From Beroe forskalii (lineage: Eukaryota > Ctenophora > Nuda > Beroida > Beroidae): DNA of 64,000 nt. Shown here piece by piece: positions 24,901 to 34,541 of the stretch. The translations under genes were made by a program, and so were the position numbers. The notes below the pieces were generated by a model. It made no database searches and had not been told where the DNA came from. It was given only the letters and a program-made list of their open reading frames with translations. Positions within the stretch are counted from its first letter, which is position 1, and every line of letters starts with the position of its first letter. The stretch is from assembly GCA_011033025.1 (NCBI GenBank), contig WFMF01000012.1, forward strand, positions 1,084,953 to 1,148,952, given 5' to 3'.

Positions 24901-26075
24901 TGGCTTCAGGCGGGGTTATGGAGCGCAGGAGTCTTGGTTATCCTGATGCTTTTTTTTATTTTGAAGGTTTTACTTCTATAATTCCAACAGCTGTAACAGC
25001 CAATGACAGGAATCGAAGGATTCAAGTATAATCAAGCCAGTGACGGTTAAGGAAGTGTAATCCATACTTTCTTCGCCCGAGACTTCGTGCGAGATATAAA
25101 CCCTAACAAATTAGAAACATTGTAGGAAATTGGGGCTGGAGGTGATATTATATCGCAAATCAAAGGCGATTTTTTTTGTTTTCAAAAAAAAGGAGTTATT
25201 CTGGGAGTTTTAAATCATTATTTTTAAATCCCGTAGATCAGTATTTCCATTTTTACCTTAAACTCTCCGAAGTTGATTAGTCCTGAGTACTTGCTGCCAA
25301 TCTTTGCCGAGTTTGTCACAACAGTAGACTTCAGTATTTGCAGGACGAAAGCACTGCACATGCTGCAAAACAACTGAAACACCACAATGCTTTTTAGATA
25401 TAGTGACCTTAATAATGGACAGAGGGAATTAATCTGAGTGTTTGATTGAAAACCCTCGTAGGGGAACCGCTAAGGGCTTTTAAATACATTGAATATATAA
25501 ATATAGATCAATTCTGTCAAAATTATATAGTACTTCGACCAGAGAGTATCGCCAGCAAATCGAAACATCTAATGTGGGATGTGAATGATTCAATACTTCA
25601 ATAGTGATTATTTCAAAATACACTACCAACTACAGCGGTATGCTAGAACAAGTACTTACAGTTTTCCAGGTAAGAGCTTGGTTCCAGAAGGAGCTGCCCT
25701 CCTCCAGACTGAAAAGGACACCTCCCAGAGGGGCTCCGAACGCGGCGGATACTCCTGCTGCAGCACCAGCCAGAACATGCCGCTTTGTTGATATGGAAAG
25801 TATAGAGAACAAACAAAACGACTAAATACCTACTAAATACCTATATAATAGTACAATTTGAAAAATTAAAAGTTTACTAAGAATTTCATAGGTATATCTT
25901 ATACGTATATAAAGTATAACGTCCCTAGTTTCACGTTAGAACAAATCTCGACATGAATTTGATTTACAATGCTCCAATGGGCATTACCAGCGGATATGAA
26001 GTCTCTTGACTCTGTCGTCATGAACACCAAAGAAGGAATCAGTGTAGCCATCTTCTTCAGGAGCCTACTCAAACC
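15958..26075 (-). CDS. CLCN6-like: ClC-6/ClC-7-type chloride/proton exchanger, partial gene
   Basis: Six minus-strand exons carry the middle of an intracellular CLC transporter: 26,075-25,988, 25,782-25,660, 17,262-17,008, 16,883 to about 16,67x, 16,353-16,289 and 16,060-15,958. The second reads [20 protein letters not shown], the closest match in wording to animal ClC-6. The third has [20 protein letters not shown]. The fourth has [13 protein letters not shown] and [11 protein letters not shown]. The last two join in phase to give [20 protein letters not shown], including the family GxFxP anion-selectivity motif. CLC-6/7 proteins exchange chloride for protons across late endosomal and lysosomal membranes. 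The GSGIPE and G(K/R)EGP segments and the C-terminal CBS domains were not found. The gene is thus either spread over long introns with unrecognised exons, or a fragment. The junction between the first two exons is problematic (see findings). The 8.4-kb intron between exons 2 and 3 holds two nested elements. Confidence 0.75.
17590..18175 (+). repeat. About 92-bp satellite, left subterminal array
   Basis: About six copies of a unit containing TTCATAGGAAAGGCAAGATT, CAATATTTGCAAGATTC and GCAAGCTTTTAGTGGTCTCT. The last unit stops abruptly at about 18,170 in CATAGG followed by unrelated sequence. The inverted partner array is at 22,633-23,235. Confidence 0.9.
18180..18839. other. Spacer between satellite and inner element, no gene
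   Basis: Unique sequence inside the 6-kb element. Short frames at 18,358-18,543 and 18,458-18,682 have no family resemblance. This block has no counterpart next to the right satellite array, so the right side of the outer element has lost it or never had it. Confidence 0.5.
18840..22632. mobile_element. Long-TIR non-autonomous element, copy A (right end truncated)
   Basis: The left end AATTGCTGATACAAGAAG and the next 700 bp match the left TIR of copy B (29,814). The inverted right TIR spans about 22,170-22,632 and stops about 230 bp short of the tip, directly against the right satellite array. Between them lie a 21-24-bp minisatellite (19,740-21,415), unique sequence, and a partial direct copy of the TIR at about 21,830-21,970. 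No transposase frame exists. A 68-codon frame repeated in the TIRs follows TIR conservation and is not evidence of a gene. Copy A keeps the uninterrupted version of the site where copy B has a LINE insert. Confidence 0.8.
19740..21415. repeat. 21-bp-based minisatellite (GAGAGGGTCGTTCAGGACTGT)n-like
   Basis: About 20 simple units of GAGAGGGTCGTTCAGGACTG (plus one T) run from 19,740 to about 20,170. Compound units follow, adding TACAAGA and GGTCGATCAGGAGTGTGAG variants, to 21,415. The period is a multiple of three, so all frames stay open and give long pseudo-peptides (RGSFRTV, SPERPSH and VLNDPLT repeats). I treat them as non-coding. Confidence 0.95.
22633..23235 (-). repeat. About 92-bp satellite, right subterminal array
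   Basis: About six and a half copies of the satellite seen at 17,590-18,175, in reverse orientation (landmarks AATCTTGCCTTTCCTATGAA and AGAGACCACTAAAAGCTTGC). The array begins without spacer against the truncated end of copy A. Confidence 0.9.
23461..23915. repeat. GTGAGTGAGC(A/G) minisatellite
   Basis: An array of about 8-bp words GTGAGTGA/GCAGTGA/GCGGTGA, with occasional GGGA variants. The long minus-strand frame of [10 protein letters not shown] repeats is an artefact of the period. Confidence 0.95.
23916..25020 (+). mobile_element. Possible fossil retroelement remnant (LTR-like flank and envelope-like tail)
   Basis: A TATA-like stretch near 24,240 precedes a short GC-richer tract and a TGGCGC-containing site near 24,395 that could be a primer-binding remnant. 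Downstream, an open region at about 24,480-24,980 encodes a Cys-containing segment and then a C-terminal hydrophobic anchor ([20 protein letters not shown]). That order resembles the end of an envelope-like gene of an LTR retroelement. No gag or pol lies between. The copy is broken and incomplete, its family is uncertain, and the interpretation is weak. Confidence 0.25.
25021..25640. other. Non-coding intron sequence
   Basis: Part of the CLC intron just downstream (in gene sense) of the exon at 25,660-25,782. No separate feature is seen. Confidence 0.4.
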
Positions 26076-26559
26076 CTGGACAGAAGGATGGGGATGTGAT
26101 TGAAAACCCATTAAATAATGAATTTTTCAATAAGGACAACCTTTATCATATTAGAGGTGCATATATGACCAACTTTCAAGTATCAAGCTGCACCAAGTGT
26201 GGGATGAAGTAGGCTTCCGGAAAATTTCATTTATTCGCACAGAGCACGATATCAGTTTTTATAATAATAAAAAAGGGGCAGAGGAAGCCACCATTCAAGT
26301 GTCACGGGTACCTTTTAAAAACCCCAAAAACCCCCGGGACATACCACAGACCCCATAATTTAATGAAGGAAATTTCCCCCCGATGTATCTCGTTTTTACT
26401 TGTTTTATGGACAACTGATACCGACGCAAATCTACCCCAAAATTTTTTAAAACTTAATTTTTCTTAAATCCGGTTTTTCACACAAAAATTTAAAGGTTTT
26501 TACTTAAAAACCACCAACCCGTATCACACCCCAAACCCCGGATATTTAAAACCAGTTTT

Positions 26560-27370
26560 TGACACTACCCAGCCTCCCTCAAGGGACACCTGCCCAACAC
26601 TGACCCCAGTATGATTACCCGACACCAGCCCCCCGTACCATCACCAGTCTGCCGTATCCCCACCCCCGGTCACACACCAGTCTGCCGTACCTGACACCAG
26701 CCTGCCATCACGGGACACCTGCCTGATTTATCACTGACACCAGTCTGACTTATCACCGACACCAGTATGACCCTATCACTGACACCAGTCTGCCGTATCA
26801 CGACACAAGTCTGCCATCATTTACACCAGTCTGCCGTACATTGGCACCTGTCTGCCGTATCACTGACACCTGTTCGCTCAGACAGATCAAACTAATCTGT
26901 CGGATCTGTCGTATTGTTGAAAAAAATTATGACTCATCACTGACACCAGTCCGATGATTATGAATTGCGACGTATTATTGACACTATTCTGTCGTATCAT
27001 TGATCATTGACAGCAGTATTCATATGGCTTATCGAACCCATATCTGATGTATCATTGTCCACTGACACCAATCTGATGCATGATTGATACGTTTGGACGC
27101 ATCTCTGACCTATAGTCTGCTGTATAGTATTCCTAATACCGTTGTGACGGATTAATGGCATCAGTCTAACACTGACAGACAAATCAACATATCATCCAGC
27201 ATCCTGAATGAACTCTGAAACCACCGGAAGCGCCTTTGACACCACTATAACGTATCATTGATAATTTTCAGACGTAGTGTTATCACTAACAACAGTCTTA
27301 TTTTTCACCAACGCCAGTCGGTCTATCAACAATCGCCAGACTGACGTAGATTTGAAGTAGAAAGTAAATT
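26560..27370. repeat. Degenerate CTGACACCAGTCTGCC repeat field
   Basis: About 20-25-bp units built on ACTGACACCAGTCTGCCGTATC recur, well preserved at about 26,640-26,900 and increasingly diverged to 27,370. No reading frame is maintained. The CTGACACCA core also appears in the arrays at 7,400-8,345 and 47,175-47,665 and in the hairpin at 51,127-51,209. Confidence 0.7.
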
Positions 27371-27410
27371 CAGATTGACAGTGGCAAATTAGTTTTTAGA
27401 AACTGATTGA

Positions 27411-27485
27411 TTTTTATCTAGATAAAATTTTATCTAGATAAAACCGAAATAATTATCGGTTTATCTAGATAAAAAATTTGTTACC
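27411..27485. repeat. Short palindrome built on TTTATCTAGATAAA
   Basis: TTATCTAGATAA occurs three times in 60 bp. The last two copies bracket ACCGAAATAATTATCGGT, which is itself nearly self-complementary, so the whole can fold into one hairpin. Confidence 0.8.
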
Positions 27486-27529
27486 GATAATGGAAAGCCT
27501 AGTTCCAACATGACGCCATTGTACGTTTC

Positions 27530-28260
27530 ACAATTGACACTGCTCAATTTTACGTTTCACACTTGACACCGGTCTATGTTCCAAACTTTACTCCACAGTG
27601 GAACGGCAATTGGAGGAAGTGGACTGTAGATTGGTTTCAAGCGTCGGATGGAAAAGTCGTAAGAATGAGACCGTAGAATGGTCTCAAGATGGAACGTAGA
27701 CTGAAGTTCAGTGGAACGTAAACTGGAGTTAAGTTTTTAACGGAGAGTTAAGACTGGTGCCAGCTATGGATCGTAAACCGTGTAAAAGTACAACTATACC
27801 GGAGGTTCAAAAGTCAAGTTAGAACGTCCAATTGTGTGTAGTGGATCGTAGACTGGGAGAAGTGTTGAAACCAACGAGACTGATGTGAAGTGTGGATTAA
27901 TGGATTATACTCTGGTGACAAGTGCGGATTTCACACACCAAGGCTCAATCTATGTTGCAACTAGACCCAGTCTAAACTCTACAGTCCACACTTCAATACA
28001 CCAATCTACGATCCACACTTCACTCTAGTAAACGTTCCACACTTTACTCGAGTCTACGTTCCACACTTCTGCTAGAGTCTATGTTCCACACTTAACTCCA
28101 GGAGCTGCGTTCACACTCCTGAATTCATCTTCTTCACAACTTGACACGTCTTTTGCAAATAAAATTGACAAGTGTACGTTCCACACTTAACTCAATTTCA
28201 CGTTTCACAATCTACTATGTTTCACACTTAATTCCAGTCTATTAAGTTGGAACTTAGACA
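27530..28260. repeat. Degenerate repeat field of TACGTTCCACACTT and its complement
   Basis: Words such as CTACGTTCCACACTT on one side and AAGTGTGGA, GGAACGTAGACTGG on the other recur many times in both orientations. The block looks like an old satellite with internal inversions. There is no coding potential. Confidence 0.55.
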
Positions 28261-28444
28261 GAAACGCAGACGGAATTGATTTTTTTTAAAACTTTGTGAA
28301 GTAACTTTGAGTAATAAGACTGTTTTGAAGCGTAAAACGTGGACTGGAGTAAAACAAAACGCCATCATAGTGTCAAGCTCAAGTGAGGGTGAGTAAAATT
28401 GATCCTGTGGCTTGATTAGGGAATATCTGAGCTCATTAAGAATG

Positions 28445-28500
28445 GTCGGGATTTGAACTCAGATTTTTCGACCATTTCACCAATTCAAACTGTTAGAGCA
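28445..28500 (-). ncRNA. tRNA-like or SINE-like remnant
   Basis: Read on the minus strand, the block has an A-box-like CTCTAACAG and, about 45 bp on, GAGTTCAAATCCCGACCA, which resembles a tRNA B box and T arm. I could not fit a complete acceptor stem, so it is more likely a tRNA-derived SINE fragment or tRNA pseudogene than a working tRNA. Confidence 0.3.
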
Positions 28501-28509
28501 GACAGTGTC

Positions 28510-29810
28510 AAAGGAAAATTGTGCCACGCCCACGTCATGAAATGAAACTGATGCCATTCATAAGAGACTCAGACAGCAATGCCAGTGTAACATATTAGTT
28601 GATGTAGACTGCTGTCAGTGAACAAGAACTGGGCCAGAGTTAAGAGTTTCGTACGGACCAGTTTCAAAACAACCTCTACATATACATCTCTCGCCCTCAA
28701 TATGATGAGGTAATGAGGGTGAAACTGAGTCAAGGCTAGGCTGGATTGAATTTTGTTAATAACCAAATGTTGTTAGAGAAAATAGGTCTGCTCGAACAAA
28801 GTTACCGTAAGACAAGTTTCAACATTAACTGCTATAAAATTACCTACAGTACTCAAGTCGGCGTATCATGAATTGGCGGATAAAGGTGAAAATTTCAAAA
28901 AGTGGCGAAAAAGCAAAATGTGATGAGTCTTTTATGCTTTGAATTGTAGACCGTGACAGAGTGCGCAGAGCCACTCAGAGAGCTAGTCTTTGTTTTGGAC
29001 TAAGAGACTAAAAGAAAATGAGGGTCAGAGTGAGCTTGGCAGGAGTCAGAGGAATGAAGAGGCCGTTGGCGAGACAATATGAACTCAAAAAATACGAATG
29101 TACGACTTATCGTCACGGTAAAATACATATAATGAGGTAAATAAATCAATTGGACAATGGACATCCTGACCGGTTCTTATCAAATTTATTCAATTATGAT
29201 TATTCCTTGTTATCTTTAAATTTTGTCGTTTCAAAGAAAAGTTGTTCAATTGAAATAGTTAAATTAGGGAGAGCCTTCATCAGTTATTACAGTAGGGAGC
29301 TTTTTTATAAAAGCTAATTTCATTGATAATTAAATGCTGGATAAATCGCAACTCGGCCACCGTAAGAGATTTACCAATATATACGCAATATATAACACTC
29401 GGGAATCTAGAGCTATGAAATTTTTTGCTGCGTCGACTTGAAGCAGAACGAAACGTTGCTATGCCCGCGCTGAGAATGCGCACAATCCGCAGATCCGCTG
29501 AAGGTAACAAGTTCGAAATATGATGGTGCAGCTGTACTGTTTACTGTCTTGTGGAGTCTAAATACATTTCAAACTTTGATAATCAGTAAATATTATCAAG
29601 CATCAAACACAAGTACGGGATATCAGAATTTGGCAGGAAGAAATGAATACTAAAACCAAAAAGTGTTAAGTGGGTGCATGAATCGTCGAATGTTAATAAA
29701 CAGGATAAAGAGGAAAAATGTTAAATCTAGAACTCATTGGACTGGTCAATGGACGATGGTCTACCTCAATGGAGATTTACGAAGAAGCTCAACAGAGACA
29801 CAATGCTCAT
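28510..29810. other. Non-coding stretch, no gene seen
   Basis: AT-rich DNA to the left of long-TIR copy B. No supported coding frame or RNA gene. Confidence 0.4.
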
Positions 29811-30717
29811 AGCAATTGCTGATACAAGAAGAAACTAAAACGTGTTTTCATTTGGCAACACGAGCTTTCGAGTGGCATCACGTGACTGTCACGTGACCAC
29901 GATTATCACGCACCCACCTCAACCCGTTCACGTGACTTCTACGTCACACCGCGCATATCAGGTAAAACATACAGAATGCATGTCACGTGACCGACTTTGA
30001 TATTCGATACGCCTCGGAGCACCGACCGCACACTGGGGCGCAATGTTATTGTAAGATACACCTAGCAGCTGGGTACATGGTGATGCGGCCCACACGTTGA
30101 TCTATGATACATTATATAGTGACTTTGATACGGTTTATATAGGACTGTGTGTGCAATGTTATTCTATGTAAATGATACACTGTACACCCAGCCTTTACCG
30201 CAGCGCTAAATATCTCGATGAAGAGTTTCTCAGCAGGGTTCACGAATCACGGAAACAGTTTACAAGCAACGTAAATTCAACAATACGGTGTATAGTGTAC
30301 TTGTACATGAAAATAAAATTCCAAATAATGTTTACTGTGTGTTTATCGAATAATGGAATTACTTCATTAAACCTCTGAAAATTCGATGTGTCAATTATAG
30401 TCGTTAACAACCCCACCAACGGTGTTTTGATGTGTGATTTAAAAATCTTACGGCACGAAGTTTATCCATAGGAACCTATCCAGGAAAAAAATCTTTGGTA
30501 GGTACCTAATATGATTTTTGTTCATAAAGGTAGGTCGCTTTTGGAAGGATGATAAAAGATTGAAACCTTAGCTTTGGATTATGAGTTGTTTGAAGCAATC
30601 TCTTCTTAAATGTGCTATTCATCTTGATGGCAGTGCATCTTTTTAAATTGAACCAGGGTATTTTCAACGATGTGCATCACTAGGTGATGCACTGAAGGGA
30701 TGCGCAGAAAATGATAA

Positions 30718-31405
30718 GTGAGAGGGTCGTTCAGGAGTGTGAGAGAGTCGTTCAGGACTGTGAGAGGGTCGTTCAGGACTGTGAGAGTGTCGTTCAGGAC
30801 AGTGAGAGGTTCGTTCAGGAGTGTGAGAGGGTCTTTCAGGACTGTGAGATTGTCGATTAGGACTGTGAAAGTGTCGTTCAGGACTGTACGAGAGGGTCGT
30901 TCAGGACTGTGAGAGGGTCGTTCAGGACTGCTAGATGGTCGATTAGGACTGTGAGAGGGTCGTTCAGGACTGTGAGAGGGTCGTTCAGGAGTGTGAGAGG
31001 GTCGTTCAGGACTGTACAACTACAAGAGGGTCGTTCAGGACTGCTAGAGGGTCGTTCAGGACTGTGAAAGTGTCGTTCAGAACTGTACGAGAGGGGTTCA
31101 GGACTGTTAGATGGTCGATCAGGAGTGTGAGAGAGTCGTTCAGGACTGTACGAGAGGGTCGTTCAGGAGTGTGAAAGGGTCGATCAGGACTGTACAAGAG
31201 AGTCGATCACGAGTGTGAAAGGGTCGTTCAGGACTGTCCAAGAGGGTCGTTCAGGAGTGTGAGTTGGTCGATCAGGACTGTACAAGAGGGTCGTCAGGAC
31301 TGCGAGAGGGTCGTTCAGGAGTGTGAGAGGGTCGATCAGGAGTGTGAGCGGGTCGATCAGGACTGTACAGGAGGGTCGTCAGGACTGCGAGAGGGTCGTT
31401 CAGGA
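30718..31405. repeat. 21-bp minisatellite in copy B
   Basis: The same GAGAGGGTCGTTCAGGACTG-type unit as in copy A (19,740-21,415), but fewer units and a different order of variants. The array has changed length since the two copies diverged. Long open frames reflect the period only. Confidence 0.95.
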
Positions 31406-31710
31406 CTGTGCATGGTACTTTTAACATAAATTGCCCTCAATTATTCTGCGATATGAAGATTGAAGATCGATGATATAGAATCATCCAAGAATGCAAAGGA
31501 AACCTTCCATTAAATTTCGGTGCATCCTTTATTATATAAGGTACACTTCAACTTCTAGTGACAAATCGGTACGAGGATTACAAACTGGTGATTGAGTTTT
31601 TGAAATCCGTACCGATATGTCACCCGAAGTAGAGTCTGTGGTTGATCAAATTAGTCGTCTTCCGGATTCATGAAGTAAGAAGACGTGACATATCAATCAC
31701 AGTTCGATGC

Positions 31711-32472
31711 ACAATAAACGCTCTTCAAAGGGACCAAATTGCCAATCAGAAGAGAATGATGCAGACACAAGAACAAAGAAGAGAGGAGAATGTGATAGCA
31801 GGTAGAGAAAACTTGAAAAGCTATAGCGAGGTCGTGAAGAAAGGGCTGCCAACAAACAGCAGCAGTACACAGCAGAAACAGAAGGATTCAGGTTATTTAG
31901 CTACAAAAGAAGAAGAAAGGGACAGATGTGTGGTTGTTTTTGGACTGCCAGAAGAAGATGGAGATGAATATGTTGGATATAAAGTTGGTACTCTGCTCAA
32001 TGAAGCTGTTTCACCACGGATTATCGAAAGGAAGAGTTATTCGTGCCACAGGATAGGGAAGAGGAGATCAGACGTCGCCAGGCCAGTGCGAGTCTGTTTC
32101 AGTGACCGGGTATCTGCCAACACAGTCCTGTGCAGTAAAGGTAATCTGAAGACATCGGAGAGGTTTAAGAAAGTTTTCATCAGTCCGGACAGAACACCAG
32201 CTGAGCGCGAGGAGAGGAGGAAGCTGGTTTTGGCATTGAAGGACAAGATCAACACAGAGCCTCACATGTTTCACTATTTGAAAGATGGACACGTTTGCAG
32301 CAGGGAACATTCACCACATCACAAGGCTCATGAACAGCTTGAAGACTCTCAAAGTGACGAAAGCCTGGAGTACGTGCCCACATCACAGGACCTGTCCCTG
32401 TTAGTTGAGCTCCAGCAAACCTTTGATAACTTTGAACGATCTATTGATCTGCGTTTAAAGAAGTGTAGCTAG
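31711..32472 (+). CDS. LINE ORF1 protein, 5'-truncated
   Basis: The frame is open from the insert border to a stop at 32,470-32,472, about 253 codons. Order of parts: a Gln/Arg-rich end of a coiled coil, SYSEVVKKGLP, a Ser/Gln linker, then an RRM-like domain (RDRCVVVFGLPEEDGDEY with RNP-like VVVFGLP), then KKVFISPDRTPAEREERRKL and MFHYLKDGHVCSRE. These last two blocks are typical of ORF1 RNA-binding proteins of CR1/Jockey-like non-LTR elements, which coat the element RNA. No stop or frameshift interrupts it. The first ATG in the insert is at 31,756. The original N-terminus is missing through 5' truncation. Confidence 0.75.
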   Translation, partial: TINALQRDQIANQKRMMQTQEQRREENVIAGRENLKSYSEVVKKGLPTNSSSTQQKQKDSGYLATKEEERDRCVVVFGLPEEDGDEYVGYKVGTLLNEAVSPRIIERKSYSCHRIGKRRSDVARPVRVCFSDRVSANTVLCSKGNLKTSERFKKVFISPDRTPAEREERRKLVLALKDKINTEPHMFHYLKDGHVCSREHSPHHKAHEQLEDSQSDESLEYVPTSQDLSLLVELQQTFDNFERSIDLRLKKCS

Positions 32473-32576
32473 AGGTCAGAACTCGGAGGAAACTGTGACT
32501 ATGCTACGTTTTATTATGATAAGACTGTAACATCGTGATCCCCACGGCCAAGTACCCACACGGAGGATCGCGATCG

Positions 32577-32820
32577 CATTGACATTGTTAATTGATATTT
32601 CACTGATAGCATTGACATTGTTAATTGATATTTCACTGATAGCATTGACATTGTTAATTGATATTTCACTGATCGCATTGACATGGTTAATTGATATTTC
32701 ACTGATAGCATTGACATTGTTAATTGATATTTCACTGATAGCATTGACATTGTTAATTGATATTTCACTGATAGCATTGACATTGTTAATTGATATTTCA
32801 CTGATAGCATTGACATTGTT
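32577..32820. repeat. 33-bp tandem repeat in the LINE 3' region
   Basis: About seven and a half near-identical copies of a unit containing GACATTGTTAATTGATATTT and CACTGATAGC end directly at the poly(A). The 33-bp period keeps frames open on both strands by accident. Confidence 0.95.
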
Positions 32821-34004
32821 AAAAAAAAAAAAAAAAAAAAAATCACAGTTCGATAGACGAATCGGTACGGGTGACATATCGGGGTCTAGCAATATTTTCG
32901 ACACAGTTTATTGTTTACATCCTCAATTTAAACTATCAATTAACGTCGTGTTCTTGATACAATTGAAGATGATACATTATATAGTGACTTTGATACGGTT
33001 TATATAGGACAGTGTGTGTTATGTTATTTTAATATATAAATGATACACTGTACACCCAGCCTTTACCGCAGCGCTAAATATCTCGATGAAGAGTTTCTGA
33101 GCAGGGTTCACTCGTCCTTCTCTGATTCACGTCCTATTGACGAAGAAATCCTTGTTCTACACACCACGTCTTTACATCAGTGTCGAAATTTTATTTCCAT
33201 CTACAAGTAAACTATACATTGTAGGTACACTGTACATTGTATGTTGATTTTACGTTGCTAGCAAACTGTTTCCGTGAACCCTGCTGAGAAACTCTTCATC
33301 GAGATCATATTAGGTACCTACCAAAGATTTTTTTTCCTGGATGGGTTCCTATGGATAAACTTCGTGCCGTAAGATTTTTAAATCACATCAAAACACCGTT
33401 GGTGGGGTTGTTAACGACTATAATTGACACATCGAATTTTCAGAGGTTTAATGAAGTAATTCCATTATTCGATAAACACACAGTAAACATTATTTGGAAT
33501 TTTATTTTCATGTACAAGTACACTATACACCGTATTGTTGAATTTACGTTGCTTGTAAACTGTTTCCGTGATTCGTGAACCCTGCTGAGAAACTCTTCAT
33601 CGAGATATTTAGCGCTGCGGTAAAGGCTGGGTGTACAGTGTATCATTTACATAGAATAACATTGCACACACAGTCCTATATAAACCGTATCAAAGTCACT
33701 ATATAATGTATCATAGATTAACGTGTGGGCCGTATCACTATGTACCTAGCTGCTAGGTGTATCTTACAATAACATTGCGCCCCAGTGTGCGGTCGGTGCT
33801 CCGAGGCGTATCGAATATCAAAGTCGGTCACGTGACATGCATTCTGTATGTTTTACCTGATATGCGCGGTGTGACGTAGAAGTCACGTGAACGGGTTGAG
33901 GTGGGTGCGTGATAATCGTGGTCACGTGACAGTCACGTGATGCCACTCGAAAGCTCGTGTTGCCAAATGAAAACACGTTTTAGTTTCTTCTTGTATCAGC
34001 AATT

Positions 34005-34541
34005 AGCAATAGCAATGCTTACTAAAATCAAAAAACAGGAAAGAAATCACACCTACAGAGAAACAGTATGTCAGAGTTCCGTAGGAAAGCGATTGCAATT
34101 GGATCAAGGTAAAATAGGAGGATTTCGGGCAAGAGCTACAAAAAGAATAGATGCAATCATTTCCATGAATAAAGTAAAAATTACTGAATCATCAAAGCAT
34201 CAATCAGAGAATCATTAGTTGGTACATACGTTGTACACAGCTACACACTACGCAGATTCAATTTCTTGTCCCCAAGTTAACTTAATCAGTGCATGTTACC
34301 CAATGTAGATGGAATATCCAGATGAAGGTAATGTTATCCAAACAAATTAACGAAGCCACACAATGTTTCCGGTACAAGGACAGAAGGAAAGAAAGGATCA
34401 AGAAAATTCAATTTTTGAATATGAGTATGTGGTTTAATTTTACTCATTATTCATCAAAAATATTTTTGAATATGAGTAATTCGCAATATTTTTTGGGGGA
34501 CTCAAAATTACTTATGTCACCCCCCCCTCTACAGGAGTTAG
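34005..34541. other. Spacer between copy B and the left SPT2 arm
   Basis: A plus-strand frame of about 70 codons (to 34,218) is basic but unrecognised. TTGAATATGAGTA occurs twice near 34,416 and 34,466. No downstream SPT2 exon is found here, which matters because this is where the minus-strand half-gene should continue. Confidence 0.5.

Larger units (their letters stand above)
31709..32840 (+). mobile_element. LINE ORF1-only retrocopy with poly(A) and 14-bp target duplication
   Basis: The insert ends in about 20 A (32,821-32,840). It is flanked by AATCACAGTTCGAT at 31,695-31,708 and 32,841-32,854. Copy A of the host element has the empty site, with a single AATCACAGTTCGAT near 21,703, which proves the borders. 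The insert contains a 5'-truncated ORF1, a 3' untranslated region with a 33-bp tandem repeat, and no ORF2. It is therefore a non-autonomous retrocopy moved by LINE machinery acting in trans, or a family that lacks ORF2. Confidence 0.9.
29814..34004. mobile_element. Long-TIR non-autonomous element, copy B (complete ends)
   Basis: Inverted repeats of roughly 690 bp at 29,814-30,510 and 33,308-34,004 share the tips AATTGCTGATACAAG/CTTGTATCAGCAATT. Both flanks show AGC next to the tips, a possible 3-bp target duplication. Near each tip are several CACGTG palindromes (TCACGTGAC words) within about 130 bp. The interior has the 21-bp minisatellite (30,718-31,405), a block shared with copy A, and a LINE ORF1 retrocopy (31,709-32,840). 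There is no transposase, so it depended on an enzyme from elsewhere. Confidence 0.85.

Noticed and set aside
32476-33007. 142-codon frames on both strands over the 33-bp repeat
   Set aside because: Periodicity artefact in a LINE 3' region. One frame even includes the poly(A) as a Lys run.
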